From Variovorax sp. YR752 (GTDB lineage Bacteria; Pseudomonadota; Gammaproteobacteria; Burkholderiales; Burkholderiaceae_C), in NCBI GenBank assembly GCA_945860785.1, contig CAMATD010000008.1:1-44792 (forward strand): a DNA stretch of 44,792 nt, given 5' to 3'. Below, piece after piece: positions 29,414 to 40,301 of this stretch. The stretch's first letter is position 1. Each line of letters opens with the position of its first letter. The notes under the pieces are model-generated. The model saw only the letters and a list, made by a program, of their open reading frames with translations. It was not told the DNA's origin and ran no database searches. The position numbers were made by a program, and so were the translations under genes.

Positions 29414-30322
29414 ATGACACTCCTGGCCAGGTTCCAGAACAGCCGCAACGCCTTGGGGCTGGCGTTCATGCTGCCCGCGGCGTTGTTGCTGCTGCTGTTC
29501 CTGACCTATCCGCTGGGACTGGACACCTACCTCGGCTTCACCGACACCAAGGTCGGCCGCGCCGGCGAGTGGATCGGCCTGGAGAACTACGAGTACCTGT
29601 GGGGCGACGCCGTGACGCGGCTCGCTCTCTTCAACACGCTCTTCTACACGACGGTGGCGAGCGTGCTCAAGTTCTTCCTGGGGCTGTGGCTGGCGATCCT
29701 GCTGAACCGGAACATCCGCTTCAAGACCTTCTTCCGCGCGGTGATCCTGCTGCCTTACATCGTGCCGACGACCCTGTCGGCGATCGCGTTCTGGTGGATC
29801 TACGACTCGCAGTTCTCGATCATCAGTTGGGCGCTGGTGAAGATGGGGCTGATCGACCAGTACATCGACTTCCTGGGCTCGCCATGGAATGCGCGCATCG
29901 CGGTGATCATCGCCAACGTGTGGCGCGGCGTGCCCTTCGTGGCGATCACGCTGCTGGCGGGGCTGCAGACGATTTCGCCTTCGTACTACGAAGCCTCCGC
30001 CATCGACGGCGCGACGCCGTGGCAGCAGTTCCGCCACGTCACGATGCCGCTGCTCACGCCGATCATCGCGGTGGTCATGACCTTCTCGGTGCTGTTCACT
30101 TTTACCGACTTCCAGCTCATCTACGTCATCACGCGCGGCGGCCCGCTGAATGCCACGCACCTGATGGCCACGCTGTCGTTCCAGCGCGCGATCTCGGGCG
30201 GTGCGCTCGGTGAAGGCGCGGCGATTGCGATCGCGATGGTGCCGTTCCTGCTGGCCTGCGTGATGTTCAGCTTCTTCGGCCTGCAGCGCCGCGCCTGGCA
30301 ACAGGGCGGGGCCGACAAATGA
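29414..30322 (+). CDS. Sugar ABC importer permease (MalF/UgpA-like)
   Basis: A 302-residue inner-membrane protein with about six membrane segments. The EAA loop that contacts the ATPase is seen as YYEASAIDGATPWQQFRHVTMPLLTP (about residue 195-220). The start at 29414 is 9 bases after the solute-binding gene. With the next gene it forms the heterodimeric channel of the importer. No odd features. Confidence 0.93.
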   Translation: MTLLARFQNSRNALGLAFMLPAALLLLLFLTYPLGLDTYLGFTDTKVGRAGEWIGLENYEYLWGDAVTRLALFNTLFYTTVASVLKFFLGLWLAILLNRNIRFKTFFRAVILLPYIVPTTLSAIAFWWIYDSQFSIISWALVKMGLIDQYIDFLGSPWNARIAVIIANVWRGVPFVAITLLAGLQTISPSYYEASAIDGATPWQQFRHVTMPLLTPIIAVVMTFSVLFTFTDFQLIYVITRGGPLNATHLMATLSFQRAISGGALGEGAAIAIAMVPFLLACVMFSFFGLQRRAWQQGGADK

Positions 30323-30332
30323 GGGCACACCC

Positions 30333-31207
30333 ATGAGCAACGCGGGCCAGGTCGACACCGTCGGCTGAGCTATCTCGACTCGATCCCGCGCAAGCTGGTG
30401 ACGGTCTACCTGCCGCTGCTGGTCTTCCTGATCGTGCTGCTGTTTCCGTTCTACTGGATGGCCATCACCTCGGTGAAGCCCGATGCCGAGCTGCTCTCGC
30501 GCGAAGGCAATCCGTTCTGGGTGATCCACCCGACGCTCGCGCATTTCTACAAGCTGCTGTTCGAGACCTCGTACCCGCAGTGGCTGTGGAACACGGTGCT
30601 GGTGTCGGTGGTGTCGACCTTCGTGTCGCTGGCGGCTTCGGTGTTCGCAGCCTATGCGATCGAGCGGCTGCGCTTCAAGGGGGCCAAGCACGTGGGTCTC
30701 TCGATTTTCCTGGCGTACATGGTGCCGCCGTCGATTTTGTTCATTCCGCTCGCGAGCGTGGTCTTCAATCTCGGGCTGTTCGACACGCGCTGGGCACTGA
30801 TCCTCACGTACCCGACCTTCCTCATTCCCTTCTGCACCTGGCTGCTGATGGGCTACTTTCGCTCGATCCCGGCCGAGCTGGAGGAGTGCGCGCTCATCGA
30901 CGGCGCGAGCCGCTGGCAGATCCTCGTGAAGATCGTGCTGCCGCTGGCGGTGCCCGGGCTCATTTCAGCGGGCATCTTCGCGTTCACGCTGTCGTGGAAC
31001 GAGTTCATCTATGCGCTCACCTTCATCTCGTCGTCGGAAGTGAAGACGCTGCCGGTCGGCGTGGTGACGGAGCTGGTGCAGGGCGATGTGTACCAGTGGG
31101 GGCCGCTGATGGCCGGTGCGCTGCTGGGCTCGCTGCCGGTGGCCTTCATCTACTCGTTCTTCGTCGAGTACTACGTTTCGGGGATGACCGGGTCGGTCAA
31201 GGAATGA
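30333..31207 (+). pseudogene. Sugar ABC importer permease (MalG/UgpE-like), frameshift near the start
   Basis: The ATG at 30333, 11 bases after the previous permease, reads MSNAGQVDTVG and then hits TGA at 30366. From about 30362 another frame reads LSYLDSIPRKLVTVYLPLLVFLIVLL and continues to 31207, with six membrane segments and the EAA loop ELEECALIDGASRWQILVKIVLPLAVPG. One missing base (probably a C in GTC-CGG) restores a 291-residue protein, and the 875-base span is one short of a multiple of three. An internal start (GTG near 30398) would lose only the first 21 residues, so a working product is conceivable. Confidence 0.87.
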
Positions 31208-31221
31208 CCGTGGCGCGCTAG

Positions 31222-32202
31222 TCAGTTCCAGCGGGGGACGGCTTCGTCCTTCAGCTGCTGGCGCAGCAGGTCGTAGTCGGGCACCACGCTCTCGACGGTT
31301 TCCCAGAAGCGGTGCGAATGGTCCATCACGCGCAGGTGGGCCAGTTCGTGCGCGACCACGTAGTCGATCACCGGCAGCCGGAAATGGATCAACCGCCAGT
31401 TGAGCCGGATCGAGCCGTCGGCACTGGCACTGCCCCAGCGCGTGGCCGCGTTCGACAGCGACAGCTTCTGCCAGCGCACGCCGAGCCGCGGCGCGAAATG
31501 GTCGAGCCGTTCGATGAACAGCTTGCGCGCCTGCCGCATGAGCCAGGCCTGCGCCGCATCGCGGATCTGCGAAGGCTCGGCGTTCTGCGCCACGGCCAGC
31601 CGCAAGGTGCGCGGTCCGCCCGCGCCATCGCCCTCGTCGAGCGTGCCGCCGACGCTGGCGAAATCGTGCTTCGGATCGAGACGGATCACCACCGGCTCGC
31701 CCAGGAAAGGAAACTCGGCCCCGTCTTTCCACTCGATGCGCGTGGCCTCGACGCGCGCGTGGCGCTGCTGCGTTTCCATCAGCTTGCGCAGGATCCAGTC
31801 GGCCTTTTCCTGAACCGCCGCATCGACATCGCGCAGCGCAACCCAGCGCGGCGCGCGCACCGAGAGGCCCTCGGCACCGACCAGGAACCCGATGGTCTTG
31901 CGCTTGCCGCGCTTGAATTCGTAGGCCACCCGCGCCGAGCCCAGCACTGTTTCGCGCGTGGCCTGCGGATGCACGAAGCTCGCGAGCGTCAGCGTGTCAC
32001 GCAAGGGGATGGCGGGCAGCGCGGGGCCGGCATCAGCAACGTTGTCTTCATCCGGCACGGCGCGGGGCGCCACCGGCGTCACGACAGGCGGCGCAGCCTT
32101 CTTCTTGACCTTTTTCGGGCGAGGCGAAGGCGGCTCGGGCCGCGTGAATTCGCTGCCCAGCCCCTCGAACAAGTCCATCGTGAACTGCAGCAGTCCCCGC
32201 AT
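31222..32202 (-). CDS. YgjP-like metallopeptidase domain protein (DUF45/M48-like)
   Basis: A 326-residue protein whose C-terminal half carries the zinc-peptidase motif VVAHELAHLRVMDHSHRFW (HExxH plus a downstream His) and the family block RWGSASADGSIRLNWRLIHF. The N-terminal 70 residues are low-complexity and basic (PRPKKVKKKAAPP), probably disordered. YgjP-type proteins are SprT-like; the biological substrate is not settled. The start at 32202 (MRGLLQF) has AGAGAAAG upstream; MDLFEG at 32178 is an alternative. It begins 14 bases after the acyltransferase gene, with gmhB before that, on the same strand. It converges with the permease operon, leaving 14 bases. Confidence 0.88.
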   Translation of the reverse strand: MRGLLQFTMDLFEGLGSEFTRPEPPSPRPKKVKKKAAPPVVTPVAPRAVPDEDNVADAGPALPAIPLRDTLTLASFVHPQATRETVLGSARVAYEFKRGKRKTIGFLVGAEGLSVRAPRWVALRDVDAAVQEKADWILRKLMETQQRHARVEATRIEWKDGAEFPFLGEPVVIRLDPKHDFASVGGTLDEGDGAGGPRTLRLAVAQNAEPSQIRDAAQAWLMRQARKLFIERLDHFAPRLGVRWQKLSLSNAATRWGSASADGSIRLNWRLIHFRLPVIDYVVAHELAHLRVMDHSHRFWETVESVVPDYDLLRQQLKDEAVPRWN

Positions 32203-32216
32203 CTGGCGTTCTTTCT

Positions 32217-32951
32217 CTAGCGGTAGGCCTCGGGGTCGAGCCGATGCATCTCGGCCTCGATCCACGCTTCGACTTCGCGCATCAGCTCGTCGGGCTTGCG
32301 ACCGACACTGCGAATCGCCGGCCCGATCGACACGTCGACCACGCCGGGGCGCTTGATGAACGCCTTGCGCGGCCAGACCTTGGCCGAGGTGACCGCGATC
32401 GGAATCACCGGCACGCCGGTCTCGCACGCGAGCCGCGTGCCGCCGCTCTTGTAGGTGCCCTTCTGGCCGCGCGGAATGCGGGTCCCTTCGGGGAACATGA
32501 TGATCCAGATGCCCTGTGCGAGCAGCTCGCGGCCCTGGTTGACCACCTTGTTGAAGGCCTGCGCGCGCTGGCTGCGGTCGATGTAGATCATGTCGAGCCG
32601 CGCCATGGCCCAGCCGAAGAAGGGCACGTAGATCAGCTCCTTCTTGAACACGCAGGCCAGCGGATGCGGCATCAGCGTGGGCATGAGGAAGGTCTCGAGC
32701 GTGGACTGGTGCTTGACCAGCAGCACCGCGCCGGCGAGTTGGTCGGTCGGCAGGTTTTCCATGCCGGTCACGCGCGTCTTGATGCCGAGCAGCACCCGTG
32801 CGCCACCGATGGTCCAGCTGAGCCATTGCTCCGCCATCCAGTACAGCGGAATGCCGCGCTTCCAGATCGAGCTGACGCACATGAGGATGCCCCAGGGCAC
32901 CACGGTGACGAACATCCACAGCGCATGGACAAAGGAACGGAGAAACGCCAT
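32217..32951 (-). CDS. 1-acyl-sn-glycerol-3-phosphate acyltransferase-like protein
   Basis: A 244-residue membrane acyltransferase of the PlsC family, which adds the second acyl chain to lysophosphatidic acid. An N-terminal membrane segment (FVHALWMFVTVVPWGILMCV) precedes motif I KHQSTLETF, which has the catalytic His but Glu in place of the usual Asp of HX4D. Motif II region GWAMARLDMIYIDR and motif III MFPEGTRIPRG are intact, and VPVIPIAVTSA is motif IV. Its ATG overlaps the gmhB stop (both at 32951). The gmhB-plsC-glyS order suggests an envelope/housekeeping operon. Confidence 0.9.
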   Translation of the reverse strand: MAFLRSFVHALWMFVTVVPWGILMCVSSIWKRGIPLYWMAEQWLSWTIGGARVLLGIKTRVTGMENLPTDQLAGAVLLVKHQSTLETFLMPTLMPHPLACVFKKELIYVPFFGWAMARLDMIYIDRSQRAQAFNKVVNQGRELLAQGIWIIMFPEGTRIPRGQKGTYKSGGTRLACETGVPVIPIAVTSAKVWPRKAFIKRPGVVDVSIGPAIRSVGRKPDELMREVEAWIEAEMHRLDPEAYR

Positions 32952-33520
32952 CAGACAGCCACCTGCAATGCGGCCTGTGCTTCGCGCACAAGCAAGAAGT
33001 CGACAAAGGCGGCGAGGCTCTCGTGAACCATCGTATTCGCCGGATATTCGGGGGGCAGCGGATCGACGCCGCGGCAGGCCGCGCCCATGCCCGTGAGCAG
33101 CAGGTGCGGCTCGCACCCGGCGGCCGCGCCGGCCTGCAGGTCGCGCAGGCTGTCGCCGGCCGTCGGGATGCCCTTGAGGTCGATGCCGTAGCGGTCGCCG
33201 ATCTGCAGGAACAGGCCCGGCTTGGGCTTGCGGCATTCGCAGCCCTCGTCGGGGCTGTGCGGGCAATAGAACACCGCATCGACCTTGCCGCCCACGGCCG
33301 CGAGCATCTTGGTGTGCATGGCGTTGAGCGACGCCATGTCGAACAGGCCGCGGCCCAGGCCCGACTGGTTGGACGCGACCACCACATGCCAGCCCGCATG
33401 GTTGAGCCGCGCCACGGCCTCGAGCGCACCGGGCAACGGCGTCCACTCGATGTCGCTCTTGACGAAATCTTCGCGGTGCACGTTGATCGTGCCGTTGCGG
33501 TCGAGGATGACGAGTTTCAT
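32951..33520 (-). CDS. gmhB: D-glycero-D-manno-heptose 1,7-bisphosphate 7-phosphatase
   Basis: A 189-residue HAD phosphatase for the heptose of lipopolysaccharide core. Typical blocks are VVVASNQSGLGRGLFD, the zinc loop YCPHSPDEGCECRKPKPGLF (Cys/His cluster) and TAGDSLRDLQAGAAAG. Motif I reads LDRNGTIN, whereas the family has DRDGTIN; the second Asp, the general acid/base, is Asn here. A G-to-A change in GAC would give this. If real, activity should be strongly reduced. The start at 33520 (MKLVIL) is chosen over 33535, which has no ribosome site. It follows glyS by 34 bases. Confidence 0.9.
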   Translation of the reverse strand: MKLVILDRNGTINVHREDFVKSDIEWTPLPGALEAVARLNHAGWHVVVASNQSGLGRGLFDMASLNAMHTKMLAAVGGKVDAVFYCPHSPDEGCECRKPKPGLFLQIGDRYGIDLKGIPTAGDSLRDLQAGAAAGCEPHLLLTGMGAACRGVDPLPPEYPANTMVHESLAAFVDFLLVREAQAALQVAV

Positions 33521-33554
33521 GACAGTACCGCCCATGGAGGTGTCGTCGAAGAAA

Positions 33555-35699
33555 TCAGACGGCCAGCCGCTCGAGCTGCGCCACGCGGTTCATCGCGGCG
33601 TGCAGCAACATCAGCAGGCCCAGGCGGTTGAGCCGCAGGTCGGCCTGCTCGGCATTGACCATCACGCCGTCGAAGAAGGCATCGACCGGCTCGCGCAGCG
33701 CGGCCAGCGTCTGCAGCGATGCCGTGTAGTCGCCGGCTTCGAACTGGGCGTTGGCGGCGGGCACGACCTGCGCCATGGCGGCGTGCAGCGCCTTTTCGGC
33801 GGGCTCCTTCAGCAGGAGCTCGCTGACATGCGCGTCGGCCTCGGGCGCCTTCTTCAGGATGTTGCCGATGCGCTTGTTGGCGGCGGCCAGCGCGGCGGCG
33901 GCGGGCAGCGCAGCAAAAGCGCGCACAGCCGCAAGCAGCTTGGGCACTTCGCCCAGGCGCTGCGGGCGCGGGGCCAGCACGGCATCGACTTCCTGCGCGC
34001 TGGCGCCCTGCTCGCGCAGGCTGCCGGCAAGGCGGTCGAGGATGAAGTCCTGCAGCTCGACCGTGGCCTTGCCGCTGTCGAAGCCTTCGATGCCCTTGAA
34101 CTGCGCAGCGGCGTCCTGCAGCAGTGCATCCAGACCCAGCGACAGGTCCTTCTCGATCAGCATGCGGATCACGCCCAATGCATGGCGGCGCAGCGCGAAC
34201 GGGTCGCGGTCGCCGGTGGGCAGGTTGCCGATGCCGAACATGCCGACCAGCGTTTCGAGCTTGTCGGCCAGCGCGACCACGAGGCCGACGGTGTTGCGCG
34301 GCAACTCGTCGCCCGCGAAGCGCGGCTTGTAGTGGTCTTCGATCGCATCGGCCACACCAGCGTCGAGGCCGTCGTGCAGCGCGTAGTAGCGGCCCATGGT
34401 GCCCTGCAGCTCGGGGAACTCGCCGACCATGTCGGTCACGAGGTCGGCCTTGGCGAGTTGCGCGGCTTGCGTCGCCTGCGCGGCGAGCGTCGCGTCGCCG
34501 AGCTTCTCGGCAATGCCGCGCGCGATGCGCATCACGCGCTCGACACGCTCGCCCTGGGTGCCGAGCTTGTTGTGATAGACCACCTTGCCGAGCGACTCGA
34601 CGCGCGAGGCCAGCGACTTCTTGCGGTCCTGGTCGAAGAAGAACTTGGCATCGGCCAGGCGCGGGCGCACCACGCGCTCGTTGCCCTCGATCACCGCGCT
34701 CGCGTCGTCGGGCGTGATGTTGCTGACGACGAGGAACCTGTTGGTGAGCTTGCTCGATGCGTCGAGCAGCGGAAAGTACTTCTGGTTGGCCTTCATCGTG
34801 AGGATCAGGCATTCCTGCGGCACTTCGAGGAACTCGCGCTCGAAGCTGCAGACCAGCACGTTGGGGCGTTCGACCAGCGCGGTCACTTCGTCGAGCAGGG
34901 CGTCGTCATGGATGGGCACCGAACCGCCGCCGACCTTGACCGCAGCCGCCGCGAGCTGGCGCGCGATTTCTGCGCGGCGGGCCTCGAAGCTCGCGATGAC
35001 CGCGCCGTCTTCCTGAAGCTGCAACGCGTAGCTGTTGGCGTCGCGCAGCACGACCGGGTCGACCGCCGCCTCGAAGCGGTGGCCATGCGTTTCGCGGCCG
35101 GCATGCAGGCCCAGCGCCTCGATGGGCACCACGGTGTCGCCATACAGTGCCACGAGGCCGTGCGCGGGCCGCACGAAGCTCACGCTGCTCCAGCCCGGCA
35201 GCTCGCAGCCGCTTTCGAGCTGGTAGCTCATGACCTTGGGGATCGGCAGCTTGGCGATGGCTTCGGCCAGCGCCTTCTGCAGGCCTTCGGCCAGCGTGGC
35301 GCCCTTGGCGGTGCTCTCGTAGAACAGGGCTTCGGCCTTGCCGTCCATCGCGCGCTTCAGGCCGGGCACGGCCGAGGCGTCGGCGCCGAGCGCACCCAGG
35401 CGCTTGAGCAGCGCGGGCGTGGGCTGGCCCGAGGCGTCGAGCCCCACGGCCACGGGCATGAGCTTTTGCGACACGGCCTTGTCGGCGGCACGCTCGGCCA
35501 CGTGCGTGAGGTGTGCGGCCAGGCGGCGCGGCGAGGCATAGGGCGTGAGCGCCGAGCCGGCCTCGGCCAGGCCCTGCGCCACGAGCTGGTCGCGCAGCAC
35601 GCCCGCGAAAGCGTCGCCGAGCTTCTTCAGTGCCTTCGGCGGCAGTTCTTCGACAAACAGTTCAACCAGCAGGGAGTTCTTGTTCATGGGGGTCGTCAT
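33555..35699 (-). CDS. glyS: Glycyl-tRNA synthetase beta subunit
   Basis: A 714-residue subunit of the bacterial alpha2beta2 glycyl-tRNA synthetase; with GlyQ it charges tRNA-Gly. The N-terminus MNKNSLLVELFVEELPPKAL is diagnostic. Further blocks are VVSNITPDDASAVIEGNERVVRPRLADAKFFFDQDRK and the C-terminal anticodon-binding region ending VNAEQADLRLNRLGLLMLL. Two starts (35699 and 35687) are possible; both lie just after the glyQ stop. Full length, no lesions, although it lies in a window with many broken genes. Confidence 0.97.
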   Translation of the reverse strand: MTTPMNKNSLLVELFVEELPPKALKKLGDAFAGVLRDQLVAQGLAEAGSALTPYASPRRLAAHLTHVAERAADKAVSQKLMPVAVGLDASGQPTPALLKRLGALGADASAVPGLKRAMDGKAEALFYESTAKGATLAEGLQKALAEAIAKLPIPKVMSYQLESGCELPGWSSVSFVRPAHGLVALYGDTVVPIEALGLHAGRETHGHRFEAAVDPVVLRDANSYALQLQEDGAVIASFEARRAEIARQLAAAAVKVGGGSVPIHDDALLDEVTALVERPNVLVCSFEREFLEVPQECLILTMKANQKYFPLLDASSKLTNRFLVVSNITPDDASAVIEGNERVVRPRLADAKFFFDQDRKKSLASRVESLGKVVYHNKLGTQGERVERVMRIARGIAEKLGDATLAAQATQAAQLAKADLVTDMVGEFPELQGTMGRYYALHDGLDAGVADAIEDHYKPRFAGDELPRNTVGLVVALADKLETLVGMFGIGNLPTGDRDPFALRRHALGVIRMLIEKDLSLGLDALLQDAAAQFKGIEGFDSGKATVELQDFILDRLAGSLREQGASAQEVDAVLAPRPQRLGEVPKLLAAVRAFAALPAAAALAAANKRIGNILKKAPEADAHVSELLLKEPAEKALHAAMAQVVPAANAQFEAGDYTASLQTLAALREPVDAFFDGVMVNAEQADLRLNRLGLLMLLHAAMNRVAQLERLAV

Positions 35700-35702
35700 C
35701 GC

Positions 35703-36611
<909 letters not shown>

Positions 36612-36668
36612 GGCTCTGCGTGAAGGCGGCCGCCCGGTGGGAGGACCCCGCGGCGCAACGAACCGGCT

Positions 36669-36696
36669 ATTTTACGAGGCAGCGGGCCGTCAGGAA
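36669..36696 (-). promoter_or_regulatory. Possible promoter for glyQS
   Basis: On the minus strand TAAAAT (36669-36674) fits a -10 element in five of six positions and stands out in GC-rich sequence 58 bases before glyQ. A weak TTCCTG (36691-36696) lies 16 bases upstream of it. The -35 match is poor. Confidence 0.3.
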
Positions 36697-36780
36697 CCGG
36701 CGGCTATGCTCGACCTCTCCCGGAACATCGCCCGCAACGCAACGTGATTCGCCAGCCCTCGCCGTCCATCTCGTCCATTC

Positions 36781-37628
36781 ATGCCTACTGAGCCCGCTGC
36801 ACTGGCCGCCCTCGGAGAGCGCCTCGGGGCCCAGGCCTGGCCCGGTTTCCTGATCCTGCTGGCGGCCGCGGTTGCGGGTTTCGGCGCTGCCGCCTGGGGC
36901 TTCGAACACCTGCGGCGCCGGCATGCGGCGCAATCGGAGCCCCGTGCGCGACTGCTGTTCGGCGGACTGGCGATCGGCCTCGCGGCGGTGATCGGCCTGG
37001 CGATGGTGTTCGCCGAGGTTGCCGAAGGTCTTGGCGACGGGCGGCCGATGGGACTGCTGGACGAGGCAATCAGCCACGCGGTCGGTTCGCACACCCCGGC
37101 GGGCGTGCGGGACGTGTTCGCGCTGCTCACCCACCTGAGCGACCCGTGGTTCGCGGGCTCGCTCTGCGTGGTGGTGGCCGTCCTGCTATGGGTGCGGGGA
37201 CATCGTGGCTTCGCGGCCGGATGGGTCGCGGCCATCGCCGGCAACGCGGTGCTGAACCATGTGCTCAAGGGCATCTTCGAACGCGCGCGGCCGGTGCACG
37301 ACTTCGGCTTCGCGCAGGTGCCGGGCTTCAGCTTTCCGAGCGGCCACAGCTCGGGCTCCATGGTGCTCTACGGCATGCTGGGCTACCTGGGGCTGCGCAT
37401 GCTGCCGGCCCGCTGGCGCGTGCCGTCGGTGATGGCCGCGGCGGCCGTGGTCGTCACCGTGGCCTGCAGCCGCATCTTCGTGCGGGCGCACTTTCCGACC
37501 GATGTGCTCGCGGGTCTGTGCTCGGGCACCGCGTGGCTGGCGATCTGCATCGCGAGCCTCGAGTACGCCCGCCACCAGCACGGCACGCGGCAACAGGGCG
37601 CGTGCAAGAAAACAGCCGCAGAGGCTGA
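36781..37628 (+). CDS. PAP2-family membrane phosphatase, 3' end uncertain
   Basis: An integral membrane phosphatase with about six membrane segments and all three PAP2 motifs: KGIFERARP (KX6RP), FPSGHSSGSM (PSGH) and SRIFVRAHFPTDV (SRX5HX3D). It would dephosphorylate a lipid phosphate, such as undecaprenyl diphosphate or phosphatidate, at the outer membrane face. The coding signal ends near SLEYARHQHG (about 37580), but this frame has no stop until 38769, running antisense through the asparaginase gene. The next stop in the frame reached by losing one base is TGA at 37626-37628, which I use as the provisional end; gaining one base would instead give TGA at 37661-37663. A small indel in the last 50 codons is likely. 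Confidence 0.8.
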
Positions 37629-37640
37629 TGCCCCTGCGGC
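37606..37640 (-). terminator. Rho-independent terminator after the asparaginase gene
   Basis: On the minus strand GCCGCAGGGG-catcag-CCTCTGCGGC forms a nine- to ten-pair stem with one mismatch, directly followed by TGTTTTCTT. It starts 38 bases after the asparaginase stop and overlaps the 3' end of the convergent PAP2 gene. On the plus strand there is no U-tract. Confidence 0.75.
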
Positions 37641-37677
37641 CCGATTCATTCAGAGAAAACTGAAAACACCTGGCGGA

Positions 37678-39702
<2,025 letters not shown>

Positions 39703-39713
39703 TCAAACACACC

Positions 39714-40301
39714 ATGCGCGTGCTCGTCGTCTACTGCCACCCGGTCGAAACCAGCTTCCATGCGGCCCTGCACCAGGAGGTGCTGAAGAACCTGCGCGCC
39801 GCCGGGCACGAGGTGGACGACTGCGATCTCTACGCGGAGGGCTTCAACCCGTTGCTCTCTCGCGAGGAGCGGCTCGGCTACCACGACGTGCCGAGCAATC
39901 AGCTGCCGCTCAAGCCGTACGTGGAACGGCTGCAATGGGCCGAGGGCATCGTGTTCTGCTTTCCGACCTGGTGCTTCGGCCTGCCGGCGATGCTCAAGGG
40001 CTACTTCGACCGGCTCTTCATGCCGGGCGTGGCCTTCGACATCAGCGATCCGGCCAACGTGAAGCTGATGCTCACGCACATCCAGCGCATCAGCGCCGTG
40101 GTCACCTATGGCCGGCCGCGCTGGATGGCCTGGTACATGGGCGATCCGCCGCGCAAGATCGTCACGCGGTACATGCTGCGGCTCACCGGCCGGCGCGCCC
40201 GCGTGGACTACCACGCCCACTACCACATGAACGTGGCGACCGAGCCCCAGCTCAAGCGCTTCATGGCGCGCGTGGGCCAGGCGATGGCGCGCTTCGCATG
40301 A
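39714..40301 (+). CDS. Flavodoxin-fold NAD(P)H-dependent oxidoreductase
   Basis: A 195-residue protein of the NQO1/MdaB/KefF group, which uses FAD or FMN to reduce quinones or other small molecules by two electrons. The flavin phosphate loop is VVYCHPVETSFHAAL at the N-terminus; FCFPTWCFGLPAMLKGYFDRLFMPG is the family signature around residues 80-105. Its TGA overlaps the next ATG (ATGA at 40298-40301), so it is coupled to the amidohydrolase, which points to a role in the same pathway. The substrate is unknown. Confidence 0.9.
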   Translation: MRVLVVYCHPVETSFHAALHQEVLKNLRAAGHEVDDCDLYAEGFNPLLSREERLGYHDVPSNQLPLKPYVERLQWAEGIVFCFPTWCFGLPAMLKGYFDRLFMPGVAFDISDPANVKLMLTHIQRISAVVTYGRPRWMAWYMGDPPRKIVTRYMLRLTGRRARVDYHAHYHMNVATEPQLKRFMARVGQAMARFA

